62,309 nt of DNA from an uncultured Bacteroidales bacterium (lineage in GTDB: Bacteria > Bacteroidota > Bacteroidia > Bacteroidales > Bacteroidaceae), in NCBI GenBank assembly GCA_947303715.1, contig CAMYYY010000011.1, positions 1 to 62,309 of the forward strand, written 5' to 3'. Of the stretch, positions 14,990-23,697 are shown in pieces. The number at the start of each line of letters is the position of its first letter. The stretch's first letter is position 1. A program made the position numbers and the translations under genes. The notes beneath the pieces were generated by a model. It had not been told where the DNA came from. It searched no databases and was given only the letters and a program-made list of their open reading frames with translations.

Positions 14990-15389
14990 GGTGGAGCTGG
15001 AGGGAGTCGAACCCTCGTCCAAACGAGGAAGCCATATGCTTTCTACATGCTTATCCCTGCATTGGTTTTCGAGCAGTGGCAGGCGCAGGGCAGCCAACCG
15101 ATGCCTTATCCTCGAAAAAGTTTAACCGTTGGAGCGAGGCCTCCGCAGGCGATTCCCGATTTTCCTGCACCACCTTGTCGACGAGCTTCGGGACGAGAGC
15201 TTCCGGGTGATGTCTCGTCTCAGCACCTTGTGCCGAGATTAAGCCAGTGATCTACTATACTTCAATCAAGCAGCGAGAGCGTAGTTGTTTTCGCCAATTA
15301 ATTGTCGACCGATGATATTTAAGTGCTACCTGTCAACGCACTGCATGCTTACATACCTCTTCTGCCCGCTGTCAAAACCGGTCAACCCC
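14990..15389 (-). ncRNA. ssrA: tmRNA (ssrA)
   Basis: Transfer-messenger RNA of about 400 nt that rescues stalled ribosomes and adds a degradation tag. The 5' GGGGTTG (15383-15389) pairs with 3' CAGCTCC (14993-14999) as a 7-bp acceptor stem with wobbles, followed by ACC. The T arm contains GGTTCGACTCC (15003-15013 region). The tag frame runs from 15295 down to 15266 and encodes GENNYALAA then TGA, typical of Bacteroidales. The CCA end is not fully encoded (ACCC). Upstream, a promoter at 15568-15598 and a repeat array suggest a long 5' leader removed by processing. Confidence 0.96.
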
Positions 15390-15553
15390 GAACAAAGGGA
15401 AGGTGAAGCCACCTCCGATGTGAGTGAGCGCAAAGGAAACTTGTTTCCGTTTGCCGAGCGAACAAGGGGAAGGTGAAGCCAACCCCGATGAGCGCAAAGG
15501 AAACTTGTTTCCGTTTGCCGAGCGAACAAGGGGAAGGCATAGCCAACCCCGAG
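15390..15553 (-). repeat. 64-bp tandem repeats in the tmRNA leader
   Basis: Units at 15426-15489 and 15490-15553 are near identical; a diverged part-copy covers 15390-15420. Each full unit holds a hairpin GCAAAgGAAAC/GTTTCCgTTTGC and, on the tmRNA strand, the 7-mer GGGGTTG (15480-15486 and 15544-15550), the same as the mature tmRNA 5' end. Confidence 0.85.
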
Positions 15554-15567
15554 ATTTGTTTGCGCGG

Positions 15568-15598
15568 CAAAGATAGCGCAAAATTAAGGAAGAACAAA
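15568..15598 (-). promoter_or_regulatory. Probable ssrA promoter
   Basis: Minus-strand TTTG (15595-15598), 19 bp, TATCTTTG (15568-15575). The mature tmRNA begins about 175 nt downstream, after the 64-bp repeats. The region 15576-15679 shows no gene. Confidence 0.75.
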
Positions 15599-15679
15599 AC
15601 AAAAATGTTTTTTTTTATTTTTCCTACAAGAAAAAACGTGTGTTTTCTATCCTCAAACCTCAAAAAGTGAAACAACCTC

Positions 15680-16435
15680 CTATTTTAATTTGAAAATCCT
15701 TTTCACCTCGGCAGCGATATAATGCCCCATCAGTTCCTGTCCAGGTTTATCGGGATGAAGGCCATCACGCAGATACTTTCCTGGGGCGAAGGGACGTTCA
15801 TCTTCTTCACGAATGCCCACCCCATTGTAGCAATCAATGAGGGGGACCTTAAACTGACTGCAGACTTCCTGCAGACGTTCTATTTTCTTACGATTTATGG
15901 CATTATGTTCAGGATTACCCGTTTGGATAGGTGTGCAGACGAAAACCTTACATTTCGGAAAGCGTTTCTTAATGGCCTTTATGGAGTACACAGCCCCCTC
16001 CACCATAGCATCGAGGTCCGTATCGTTGGTTCCCATAGCGAAGCCGAAAAGGTCGGGTGCGGGATATTCTCCTGCATCCACTTCGGCAATGAATCTCTGA
16101 ATATGGACTGGGGCGCAGTTGTTGTGGCGCTTACGCAGTTCTATCGAATCCGTTGTCGGCAGCCACCCCCAAGAGATACCAAGGAAATCTGCCGAGCCAT
16201 ATTCCTGAGTGTCGTCATGCGACGCCCACGTTGCCGTACCTACACCTACATTATGGTGTGTGGCACAACCAAGGTCCGCAACAAACGTTGCTGACCATTG
16301 GTCACCAGAGGTTATGCTATCTCCGTCACAGCCAAAGTTTAAAGGCTCAGATTCACTACATGCTATTAATAGAAAGATTACATAAGCTCCTACAAAAAAG
16401 CACGCCAAAGAAGGATGAAAAAATCTTCTAATCAT
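15680..16435 (-). CDS. SGNH/GDSL-type esterase lipoprotein
   Basis: 251 residues. Lipobox LLIAC with lipidated Cys26, so membrane anchored. The SGNH hydrolase blocks are present: GDSIT (block I, nucleophile Ser), GTND (block III) and DGLHPD (block V, catalytic Asp and His). Enzymes of this fold near plant-polysaccharide genes often remove acetyl groups from mannan or xylan. It is the last gene of the minus-strand mannan operon, 15 bp after the sugar transporter, so deacetylation of acetylated beta-mannan is a fair inference but not proven. Confidence 0.85.
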   Translation of the reverse strand: MIRRFFHPSLACFFVGAYVIFLLIACSESEPLNFGCDGDSITSGDQWSATFVADLGCATHHNVGVGTATWASHDDTQEYGSADFLGISWGWLPTTDSIELRKRHNNCAPVHIQRFIAEVDAGEYPAPDLFGFAMGTNDTDLDAMVEGAVYSIKAIKKRFPKCKVFVCTPIQTGNPEHNAINRKKIERLQEVCSQFKVPLIDCYNGVGIREEDERPFAPGKYLRDGLHPDKPGQELMGHYIAAEVKRIFKLK

Positions 16436-16450
16436 TCTATAGTTTTTTTA

Positions 16451-17836
16451 CTATTCTTCACTACGTACAAGCTTCAGTTGTTCGTTGATTTCTGCGATAC
16501 GTTTTGTTGTAAGCGGATAGAAATAGGTGACAACAACTGCAAGCACAGAAACGAGAGCGGGAATAAAGCTCATAAGCATCTTCAGACAAGTAATAGCGCT
16601 ATCGGGTTGAGTGAAACCCGCCTCGGCATTGGCAACATAGCCGCAGGCAGCCAGAAGCCAAGTTACAGCGGCACCACCTACAGCACCGCCAAACTTCTGT
16701 GCCATAGAGGCCGACGAGAAAATAAGACCTGTCGATGCCGTCTTGTACTTGAGTTCTGCATAGTCGCTCACATCGGCATACATGCTCCAGACAAGTGGGC
16801 TTTGGATGCCCGTAAAGATGCTGATAATCACCTGAAGGACGAGCATCGCCCACACTCCGCCATTGGTTACGGGGATAAAGAAGAACATCACGCTCAACAC
16901 AATAAGACAGATGTTAACCATGATGAACGTTGACTTCTTACCCAGCTTATTGGTAATAGGAACAGCAAGTGCCACACCCACCATGTTGCTGATTTCTCCA
17001 ATAGTAAGGAATAATCCGGCAAAGAGCAGGAAACTGATGCCGAGGGCGGGGATGGATAAGGCATATTTTGTGCCCAGTACATCAGCAAAGAAGAAGGCAA
17101 CCGTAGAGCCTCTGACGGTATTGAACAGGTTGCTGCAAAGGGCGGCGCCAATCATCAGCCACCATGGTTTGTTGTGCACCAACATCTTCAGGTCGCTGCC
17201 TACAGACACTTTCGACACGGTATGGAGGTGTTCCTTTGTGAGGAGGAAGCAGAGAATGAAGAGCACAAACACGCCACATGAAATGCATATCATAGCCCCC
17301 TGCCATCCCTTAGCCGTGTCATAGCCGCCCAGCGCGCCACAGAGCGGCTCCCAGATGAGCAAACTGATGAAGGAGCCCGTGTAGGCAAAGAACATACGGA
17401 AAGACGAGAACACCGTCTTCTCCTTCGAGTTGTCCGTCATAACACCAAGCATCGAGCCATACGGTACGTTGATAGCCGTATAAATCGTCATCATCAGGAT
17501 ATAGGTGACATATGCCCACACAAGTTTGGCAGCATAGCCCCAGTCGGGAGTAGTGAAAAGCAAAATGCCGCAAATACTGAATGGAGCTGCAATCCACAAC
17601 AGGTAAGGACGATACTTGCCCCAGCGCGTGTGTGTACGATCTGCGATAATGCCCATCATCGGATCAGAAACAGCATCCCAGACGCGAGTAATCAACATAA
17701 GCAAACCTGCATCTACTAAACTGAGTCCAAAGATGTTAGCATAGAAGAACGGGAGGTAATAAGAAAAGACTTTCCAGAACGACGATGATGCCATATCGCC
17801 AAAGCCATAGCCGATTTTCTCTCTAAGTGTTGCCAT
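16451..17836 (-). CDS. GPH-family sugar:cation symporter (mannan locus)
   Basis: 461-residue membrane protein with twelve hydrophobic helices of the glycoside-pentoside-hexuronide type (MelB-like). Family landmarks include the start REKIGYGFGDMASS, the loop RVWDAVSDPMMGIIADRTHT and RWGKYRPYLLWIA. It probably imports mannobiose or larger manno-oligosaccharides across the inner membrane for the phosphorylase. It lies 15 bp after the GH130 gene. This position matches the Bacteroides fragilis type mannan operon that pairs GH26, a transporter and mannosylglucose phosphorylase. Confidence 0.92.
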   Translation of the reverse strand: MATLREKIGYGFGDMASSSFWKVFSYYLPFFYANIFGLSLVDAGLLMLITRVWDAVSDPMMGIIADRTHTRWGKYRPYLLWIAAPFSICGILLFTTPDWGYAAKLVWAYVTYILMMTIYTAINVPYGSMLGVMTDNSKEKTVFSSFRMFFAYTGSFISLLIWEPLCGALGGYDTAKGWQGAMICISCGVFVLFILCFLLTKEHLHTVSKVSVGSDLKMLVHNKPWWLMIGAALCSNLFNTVRGSTVAFFFADVLGTKYALSIPALGISFLLFAGLFLTIGEISNMVGVALAVPITNKLGKKSTFIMVNICLIVLSVMFFFIPVTNGGVWAMLVLQVIISIFTGIQSPLVWSMYADVSDYAELKYKTASTGLIFSSASMAQKFGGAVGGAAVTWLLAACGYVANAEAGFTQPDSAITCLKMLMSFIPALVSVLAVVVTYFYPLTTKRIAEINEQLKLVRSEE

Positions 17837-17851
17837 CGATATAGTTTTTGA

Positions 17852-19030
17852 TTATGACCTGTGCATTATTTTCATATTCTTATCTATCAGCGCCTTCAGC
17901 GTTTCTACAGATGAAGCTGTAGTTAAGCCATCCGCAGGGGTATTCATACAGTAATCGACGAGTTTTTCAACCGTTGATGTTGCCACGTGCATCCGCGTAT
18001 CGCTGGAGGCATAATAGATGAACACCTTGCCGTCCTCATCGGCAATCCAGCCATTGGTAAACAAGACGTTAGAGACATCGCCTATACGCTCATCACCTAC
18101 TGGCGCCATGAAATACCCGGCAGGCGAAGCAATCACCCGTGTGGGGTCGTCGAGTGCCGTCATGTACATGTAGAGCACATAGCGCAGGCCTGCCGCACAA
18201 CCACGCACACCATGTGCCAGATGGAGCCAGCCCTGCGGAGTCTTGATGGGGTGAGGCCCTTCGCCGTTTTTCACCTCCTTGATGGTGTGATAATGGCGCG
18301 GGTCGATGATCATCTCCTCCTTGATTTCTGCGTGCGTGATGTCATCTATCAAAGCCCAGCCGATACCTCCGCCTTCGCCTGCGTCAATAAAGCCATCCTG
18401 AGGACGGGTGTAGAGGGCATACTTGCCGTTCACAAACTCAGGGTGCAACACCACGTTCCGCTGCTGAGTGCGGGTTTTCAAGTCGGGCAGACGCTCCCAG
18501 GTCTTGAAATCCTTTGTGCGGCAGATGGCAGCTGTTGCAGTAGCTGACGACAAGTCCCCAGCAGGAGCCGTGTCGTCGTGACGTTCCGCACAGAAGATGC
18601 CATACACCCAGCCATCCTCGTGTGCCGTCAAGCGCATGTCGTAGATGTTGGTAGCAGGGACGACGTCCTCGGGCATGGTGACAGGATAGTCCCAAAAGCG
18701 AAAGTTGTCGATGCCGTTAGGGCTCTCTGCCACAGCGAAAAACGACTTACGGTCAGCACCTTCCACGCGAACGACGAGCAGGTATTTGCCTTTCCATTTG
18801 ATGGCTCCGCTATTGAAGGCTGCATTCATGCCGATTCGCTCCAGCAGCAGGGGGTTCGTTCGTTCATCCAAGTCGTAGCGCCAGAAGACAGGGGTATGCT
18901 CTGCCGTCAAAATGGGGTGTTTATATCGTGTGACGATGCCGTTTCCACCCTCCACAGGCTCGTTCGGACGACAAATCAAAGCTTCGTGTGCAGCAAACAA
19001 CTCTGCCACTCGTTCGTTGAAAGATTTCAT
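17852..19030 (-). CDS. GH130 4-O-beta-D-mannosyl-D-glucose phosphorylase
   Basis: Phosphorolyses mannosyl-glucose to mannose-1-phosphate and glucose in the cytoplasm. 392 residues with no signal peptide. The five-bladed propeller carries Asp131 in NIYDMRLTAHEDG, the family's catalytic Asp, and motifs such as RTQQRNVVLHPEFV, YTRPQDGF and GEGPHPIKTPQGWLHLAHGV. The close likeness to the Bacteroides fragilis enzyme (subfamily 1) is from memory. Its start overlaps the GH26 stop by 4 bp. The usual partner, cellobiose/mannobiose 2-epimerase, which makes mannosyl-glucose from mannobiose, is not in this window. Confidence 0.93.
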   Translation of the reverse strand: MKSFNERVAELFAAHEALICRPNEPVEGGNGIVTRYKHPILTAEHTPVFWRYDLDERTNPLLLERIGMNAAFNSGAIKWKGKYLLVVRVEGADRKSFFAVAESPNGIDNFRFWDYPVTMPEDVVPATNIYDMRLTAHEDGWVYGIFCAERHDDTAPAGDLSSATATAAICRTKDFKTWERLPDLKTRTQQRNVVLHPEFVNGKYALYTRPQDGFIDAGEGGGIGWALIDDITHAEIKEEMIIDPRHYHTIKEVKNGEGPHPIKTPQGWLHLAHGVRGCAAGLRYVLYMYMTALDDPTRVIASPAGYFMAPVGDERIGDVSNVLFTNGWIADEDGKVFIYYASSDTRMHVATSTVEKLVDYCMNTPADGLTTASSVETLKALIDKNMKIMHRS

Positions 19031-20139
19031 TTCCTAATATCTTTTGCAAACACGGTACGGGGATTGTTGTAGAACTCCATGAAGTCGGCTTCGGACTCAT
19101 GCCCAGGATAGATGCCGTAGTGGTGCGTCTCCCTATCCCAAGCATTACGCCAAACAAGCACGTAGGCTACGGGAGCATCGCCCAAGGCGGGAAGTAGCGT
19201 GCCCGTCCACCAAGTGGGGTCAGGGGTCCCCTCGAAGCCTGTTTCCGTGACGGCTGCCACCTTATCATGCGATTTAGCTGCCTCCACGAGGACGTCCAGG
19301 CTGCGCTTCATCGTTTCCATATAGCCATCGCGGTTGCGTCCCTGATAGGTGTCGAAGCCCAGCACATCCACGATATCATCGCCCGGATAGCGCTCGAAAT
19401 ACTCATCCTGATTCTTTGGCTCGGAACCTGGACTATAGGCCCACAGCAGATTTGTCAGCCCACGCTTCTGCATAAAATCGTAGGTCATACGCCACAAGGC
19501 CTTGTACTGCTCGGTGGTGCATATCTCCTGTCCCCACCAGAACCAGCTGCCCGTGTGCTCGTGCCAAGGACGGAACAACACGGGAACAAGTGTGCCGTCA
19601 GCAGTTTTGAGGGATGCAAGGAAGTCTGCCACACGTCCCAGACGAGTGAGGAATTCCTCATGCAGCTTACCATCGGGTAATATAGATGCTGCCGTACCCT
19701 TGTCGTGGAAGTCCCACGCATCACCACCCGTAAGAGGATTGTCGAGGTGCCAAGACAACGTCACGATACCCCCTCGCTCATACTGGGCAAGAATTTCTCG
19801 ACGCATCTTGTCGAAGGGCACACCGTCGAGGTTCTTGGGGTGTCCCAACTCCAAATGTCCCAAGTCGAAACCGATGACTGCGGGATAGTCACCACAAACC
19901 TCCTTCGTGTCTGAACGCCCCTCCGACGAAGCATCAGCATCCTTGATGCCCTGCCATGCATGGCCATAAACCGTATCGTCCTGATGGCCAAACATCACCT
20001 TGTGTCCATCGGCAATAGCCTTCATCTTAGCAAGCATTGCCTGAGCCTCCTCACTACGTGCAGGCTCACTCTTTTTCGGGCCGCACGCCGTCAGCAGCAC
20101 AGCCCCTATCATTGTCAAACAAATAGCAATCTTTTTCAT
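19027..20139 (-). CDS. GH26 beta-mannanase lipoprotein
   Basis: Endo- or exo-acting beta-1,4-mannanase giving mannobiose. 370 residues with lipobox LLTAC (Cys19), so tethered in the envelope. Catalytic residues are visible: acid/base Glu194 in FRPWHEHTGSWFWWG and nucleophile Glu299 in AVTETGFE; HGHQDD-like KVMFGHQDDTVYG at 48-59 is the family N-terminal signature. The ATG at 20139 starts the lipoprotein signal; a longer start at 20190 overlaps the promoter box. First gene of the mannan operon GH26-GH130-transporter-esterase, preceded by a palindromic repeat array. Confidence 0.94.
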   Translation of the reverse strand: MKKIAICLTMIGAVLLTACGPKKSEPARSEEAQAMLAKMKAIADGHKVMFGHQDDTVYGHAWQGIKDADASSEGRSDTKEVCGDYPAVIGFDLGHLELGHPKNLDGVPFDKMRREILAQYERGGIVTLSWHLDNPLTGGDAWDFHDKGTAASILPDGKLHEEFLTRLGRVADFLASLKTADGTLVPVLFRPWHEHTGSWFWWGQEICTTEQYKALWRMTYDFMQKRGLTNLLWAYSPGSEPKNQDEYFERYPGDDIVDVLGFDTYQGRNRDGYMETMKRSLDVLVEAAKSHDKVAAVTETGFEGTPDPTWWTGTLLPALGDAPVAYVLVWRNAWDRETHHYGIYPGHESEADFMEFYNNPRTVFAKDIRK

Positions 20140-20167
20140 GTTATTTTCTTTTATCTCTATTTTGCTG

Positions 20168-20175
20168 CAAATATA
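20168..20175 (-). promoter_or_regulatory. -7 box of the mannan operon promoter
   Basis: Minus-strand TATATTTG, 28 bp before the GH26 ATG. A clear -33 box is not seen at the usual distance, which would fit a promoter that needs an activator. Confidence 0.6.
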
Positions 20176-20296
20176 ATACTTTTTTTTCAATTCTCCTCAG
20201 AAATGTCTTTCTTTTGCGATACCACAATGTCATTTTTCCCCCAGAAAAGAAAAAAGCCTTGATGAAAGAATGACAACATCAAAGAATACCGTTTTT

Positions 20297-20428
20297 TCAT
20301 CGCGATGAAAAGAATCTTTCATTGCAGTGAAAAGGATCTTTCATTGCAGTGAAAAAATTTAATCATTGCAGTGAAAACAATCTTTCATTGCAATGAAAAC
20401 ATTTAACCATTGCGATGAAAAAATTCTA
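20297..20428. repeat. Six 22-bp repeats upstream of the mannan operon
   Basis: Exactly six units of 22 bp, each carrying a near-palindromic core TTTCATTGCAGTGAAA. Units start at 20297, 20319, 20341, 20363, 20385 and 20407. They fill the gap between the GH26 promoter and the end of the FISUMP lipoprotein gene. The spacing is about two helical turns, so the cores face the same side of the DNA. No spacer-like unique sequence, so not CRISPR. Confidence 0.85.
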
Positions 20429-20593
20429 TCCTTTGATTCCGCACAGAAAACGAGCCTTTTATGTACGACAGAAAAAGCCATTCTTCATATGGAAAAATGG
20501 CCTCCCGTTTCACCCCAAATCTTATGACCGATTTGGGTTAAATCACAGCTGTGATTAAAGAAAAACTCAACTATAATTTAAGAAACAGAAATT

Positions 20594-22120
20594 CTACGGG
20601 CAAACGGGCCGGACAGACCGACCGGCACAGCGGTCAGTCCGCAAACACATGGAAGGAGGAACGGCTGAAAAAAAGTTGAAGCTATCTGCCTGATCCTTAT
20701 AGGTGGCCGGGGGGATCGTACTCGCCCAATAGTGGCCGTAGATATAGCCAAAGGAATCGACAATGTAGAGAAGTGTATCGGAACGAATACCCGCAGCAGG
20801 CAGGAAGATGGAGTTGCGGCCCCTTGTCACCTTGTATCCATAGTGATCGCCCTGGGCCGTCCACGTCCAGGAGCAATAGTACATGAGTTCGTCCCACTCC
20901 TCTTTAGTGGGCATGCGCCAGATACCGCCCCAGTCCACATGGGCAATATCGTCCTCAGGGTCGAGAACGCATATGTTGTCATCGTAGTTGTATTTGGAAA
21001 ACTTCAGGTTGTCACGCGAATCTCCGCTTCTATGGAATATATACGTCTCCCATGAATACTCTTCCTTCGTTCTCGTCTCACCCCAGGCATAGTAATTGCC
21101 ATAATCCCCGGGAGAATCAGCGCCCACATTGCAGGTAGCCCAGAGGAGACCGGAGGGCAAGCCAAGGTCAACGAAAGCATGGCCATTATATGGATTCTCC
21201 TGATAAACGGTTAACTCCCGGCTGATACGGACGGGCGACTGTTCCGTCGCCCGAACGCTGATTATGGCCGTACGCTCAACGGACAGATTCTGAGATGCTG
21301 TGAGCGTAAAACCTTTTTCGCTGACATTAGTTGCCGTCAGCCAGTCGAACACGTTGATTATTTCAAACGGGATTTCTGTATCAACGCGTATCGTCCTGTA
21401 TATTCCTTCTTCATAAGAAAAGGATACTTCAGTCGGGATAATGTCCAACGGGGATTTCTGGGTAACGGTTATTTTCGCTTCCGAATCTTTTGTCTTCAGC
21501 ACCACATATGCCATTCTCCTGCCTTCCATATTCAGAGGGACAGATAGTTCAACCGCCTTGTTGTCGTCGCTCTTCGCTACAGAAAGCCAGTCTGTCGGTT
21601 CTCCCTTTTCAACCGGCGACACCGAGATGGTCCAATCCTCCGTATTGCTTGTGACGGGCAGGACCTGCCGTCCTTCCATATACTTGAACGTGACCTCCGA
21701 AGTATCGGAAGAAATAATTTGCAAAGACTTCGCCTGCGACACAATGACGGAAACAGCATAATCCCAGTCTTCCTCTACTGAACGGATTTCAAACGTCGCG
21801 TAGCGCGCACTCGTAAACGACGGGTTGGCCTTGCAGGTAAGCGAGACGGAGGCATCGCCCGTCCCTTTCAGCGTGTCAGCCGTCAGCCAGTCGGGAAGGT
21901 TGGTTACCTCCCACGAGGTATTGGCATAGATTGTCAGCGTCTTCGTTCCCCCCTGACCATCACCGAAATAGAAAGAGGACGAGGACAGCTCAAGATTGTG
22001 AGGAGAACGGAATGTGGGCACCTGCGACCAATCCAGGCTCACCTGCTTCGAGCAGGAGGAAACGATGAGCAGACAGGCAGGGAGAAGAAGCCGGCAGCAA
22101 GCGTTGTTTACCCGTTTCAT
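20594..22120 (-). CDS. BACON-repeat lipoprotein with FISUMP domain (paralogue 2)
   Basis: 508 residues. Lipobox IVSSC with Cys23. Three BACON-type beta-sandwich repeats (each ending in patterns such as WLTADTLKGTGDASVSLTC, WLSVAKSDDNKAVELSV and WLTATNVSEKGFTLTAS) occupy about 40-320 and usually bind glycans or mucin; a FISUMP domain follows from HAFVDLGLPSGLLWATCNVG to the end SVRPVCP. The first 110 residues are nearly identical to the neighbouring paralogue at 22179-23693, the rest has diverged, most in the last third. It is the last gene of a minus-strand run that starts with an outer-membrane barrel protein. Confidence 0.88.
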   Translation of the reverse strand: MKRVNNACCRLLLPACLLIVSSCSKQVSLDWSQVPTFRSPHNLELSSSSFYFGDGQGGTKTLTIYANTSWEVTNLPDWLTADTLKGTGDASVSLTCKANPSFTSARYATFEIRSVEEDWDYAVSVIVSQAKSLQIISSDTSEVTFKYMEGRQVLPVTSNTEDWTISVSPVEKGEPTDWLSVAKSDDNKAVELSVPLNMEGRRMAYVVLKTKDSEAKITVTQKSPLDIIPTEVSFSYEEGIYRTIRVDTEIPFEIINVFDWLTATNVSEKGFTLTASQNLSVERTAIISVRATEQSPVRISRELTVYQENPYNGHAFVDLGLPSGLLWATCNVGADSPGDYGNYYAWGETRTKEEYSWETYIFHRSGDSRDNLKFSKYNYDDNICVLDPEDDIAHVDWGGIWRMPTKEEWDELMYYCSWTWTAQGDHYGYKVTRGRNSIFLPAAGIRSDTLLYIVDSFGYIYGHYWASTIPPATYKDQADSFNFFSAVPPSMCLRTDRCAGRSVRPVCP

Positions 22121-22178
22121 GGAATTAAAAATTGAAGTGGATTGTATTTCGTTCTATTTAGATATCGTGTAAAAAAAC

Positions 22179-23693
22179 CTACGGGCAAACGGGCCGGACA
22201 GACTGACCGACATAACGGTTGCCGCCGCCGCCCGCCCATTTGTAGGGATACATAGAAATAAAGCCGAAACCCTCCGCTTCGTACTTACTAGACGTGCTGA
22301 GCGTGCTCGACCAATAGGCGCCGTAGGAACCCACATCGAAGAATAGTGTATCGGTACAATACCCTGCGGCGGGCAGGAAGATGGATTTTTTGTTCACAGA
22401 ACTCGACACGTTGACGCCCGCATGACCGCCCTTTACTATCCAAGTAAAGTCGCAGTTGTCACGGAGCTCATCCCACTCCTCTTTAGTAGGCATGCGCCAG
22501 ATGCCGCCCCAGTCCATACAGGCGACATCGTCCTCTGGATCGAGAACGTATTTTTTATCATCAAAGTAATACTTGGAAAACTTTACGTTGGCATCTCCGC
22601 TTTTATTGAAATCATACGTCTTCCATGAAAACTTTTCCTTCGTACTCGTCTCGCCCCAGGCATAGTAATCGCCATAGTCCTTAGGAGAATTGGCGCCCAC
22701 ATTGCAGGTAGCCCAGAGGAGGCCGGAGGGCAGGGCGAGGTCAACGTAGGCGTGACCGACAAACGGGTCTTGTTGACGGACGTTCAATTCCCGCGTGATA
22801 TGAACCGAATGCTGCCCAGTCGCTGAAACGCTGATGATGGCCGTACGCTCATCATTCATGTTCGGGGGTGCGGTGAGGGTCAGGCGCCGTTCATCGACAG
22901 TATTTACCGTCAGCCAGTCGGCATCATTAGTCAGTTCAAACGGGGCGTCTGTATCAATGTCTATTATGCCGGACGTCCCGCCTTTGTAGGTTATAAACAC
23001 GTTTGTCGGAGTGACCTCCAACAGGGATTTCTGGGTAACGGCTATCGTCGCCTTGGTATCCGTTGTCCTTAGTACGACGTATGCCAATCTCTGGTCCCCC
23101 GAGTTAAGGTCAACGCTTAGCTGAAGGGTCTTGTTGTCGTCGCTCTTCGTTGCAGAGAGCCAGTCTGTCGGCATCCCCCACCCAGCCGGAGACACTGTGA
23201 TGGTCCAGTCCTCCACATTGGTTGTGACGGGCAGGACCTGCCGTCCTTCCAGATACTTGAATGTGACCTCCGAAGTATCGGGAACGATTATCCGCACTCC
23301 CTTCACCTGCGATGCGGTGACGGGAACAGCATAATCCCAATCATCCTCTGCTGAACGGACTTCAAACGTCGCGTAGCGCGCATTCGTAAACGACAGGTTG
23401 GCCTTACAGGTAAGCGAGACGGAGGCATCGCCCGTCCCCTTCAGCGTGTCAGCCGTCAGCCAATCGGGAAGATTGGTCACCTCCCACGAGGTATTGGCGT
23501 ATATCGTCAGCGTCTTCGTTCCTCCCAGACCATCACCGAAAAAGAAAGAGGACGAGGACAGCTCCAGATTGTGGGGAGAACGGAATGTGGGCACCTGCGA
23601 CCAATCCAGGCTCACCTGCTTCGAGCAGGAGGAAACGATGAGCAGACAGGCAGGGAGAAGAAGCCGGCGGCAAGCGTTGTTTACCCGTTTCAT
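22179..23693 (-). CDS. BACON-repeat lipoprotein with FISUMP domain (paralogue 1)
   Basis: 504 residues, same architecture as the 20594-22120 product: lipobox IVSSC (Cys23), three BACON repeats (WLTADTLKGTGDASVSLTC, WLSATKSDDNKTLQLSV, WLTVNTVDERRLTLTAP) and a FISUMP domain HAYVDLALPSGLLWATCNVG to SVRPVCP. It also shares its upstream sequence (CATGGAATTAAAAATTGAAGTG on the plus strand) with the paralogue, evidence of a tandem duplication of gene plus leader. Starts 4 bp after the stop of the barrel protein gene, so coupled with it. Probably a surface glycan-binding protein; ligand unknown. Confidence 0.88.
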   Translation of the reverse strand: MKRVNNACRRLLLPACLLIVSSCSKQVSLDWSQVPTFRSPHNLELSSSSFFFGDGLGGTKTLTIYANTSWEVTNLPDWLTADTLKGTGDASVSLTCKANLSFTNARYATFEVRSAEDDWDYAVPVTASQVKGVRIIVPDTSEVTFKYLEGRQVLPVTTNVEDWTITVSPAGWGMPTDWLSATKSDDNKTLQLSVDLNSGDQRLAYVVLRTTDTKATIAVTQKSLLEVTPTNVFITYKGGTSGIIDIDTDAPFELTNDADWLTVNTVDERRLTLTAPPNMNDERTAIISVSATGQHSVHITRELNVRQQDPFVGHAYVDLALPSGLLWATCNVGANSPKDYGDYYAWGETSTKEKFSWKTYDFNKSGDANVKFSKYYFDDKKYVLDPEDDVACMDWGGIWRMPTKEEWDELRDNCDFTWIVKGGHAGVNVSSSVNKKSIFLPAAGYCTDTLFFDVGSYGAYWSSTLSTSSKYEAEGFGFISMYPYKWAGGGGNRYVGQSVRPVCP

Positions 23694-23697
23694 GGAA

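Noticed and set aside
15326..15675. Overlapping minus-strand frames of 67-97 codons across the tmRNA leader
   Set aside because: They arise from the 64-bp repeats and overlap ssrA.
20297..20428. CRISPR array
   Set aside because: The 22-bp units abut with no unique spacers, and no cas genes are present. The same holds for all 21-bp arrays.
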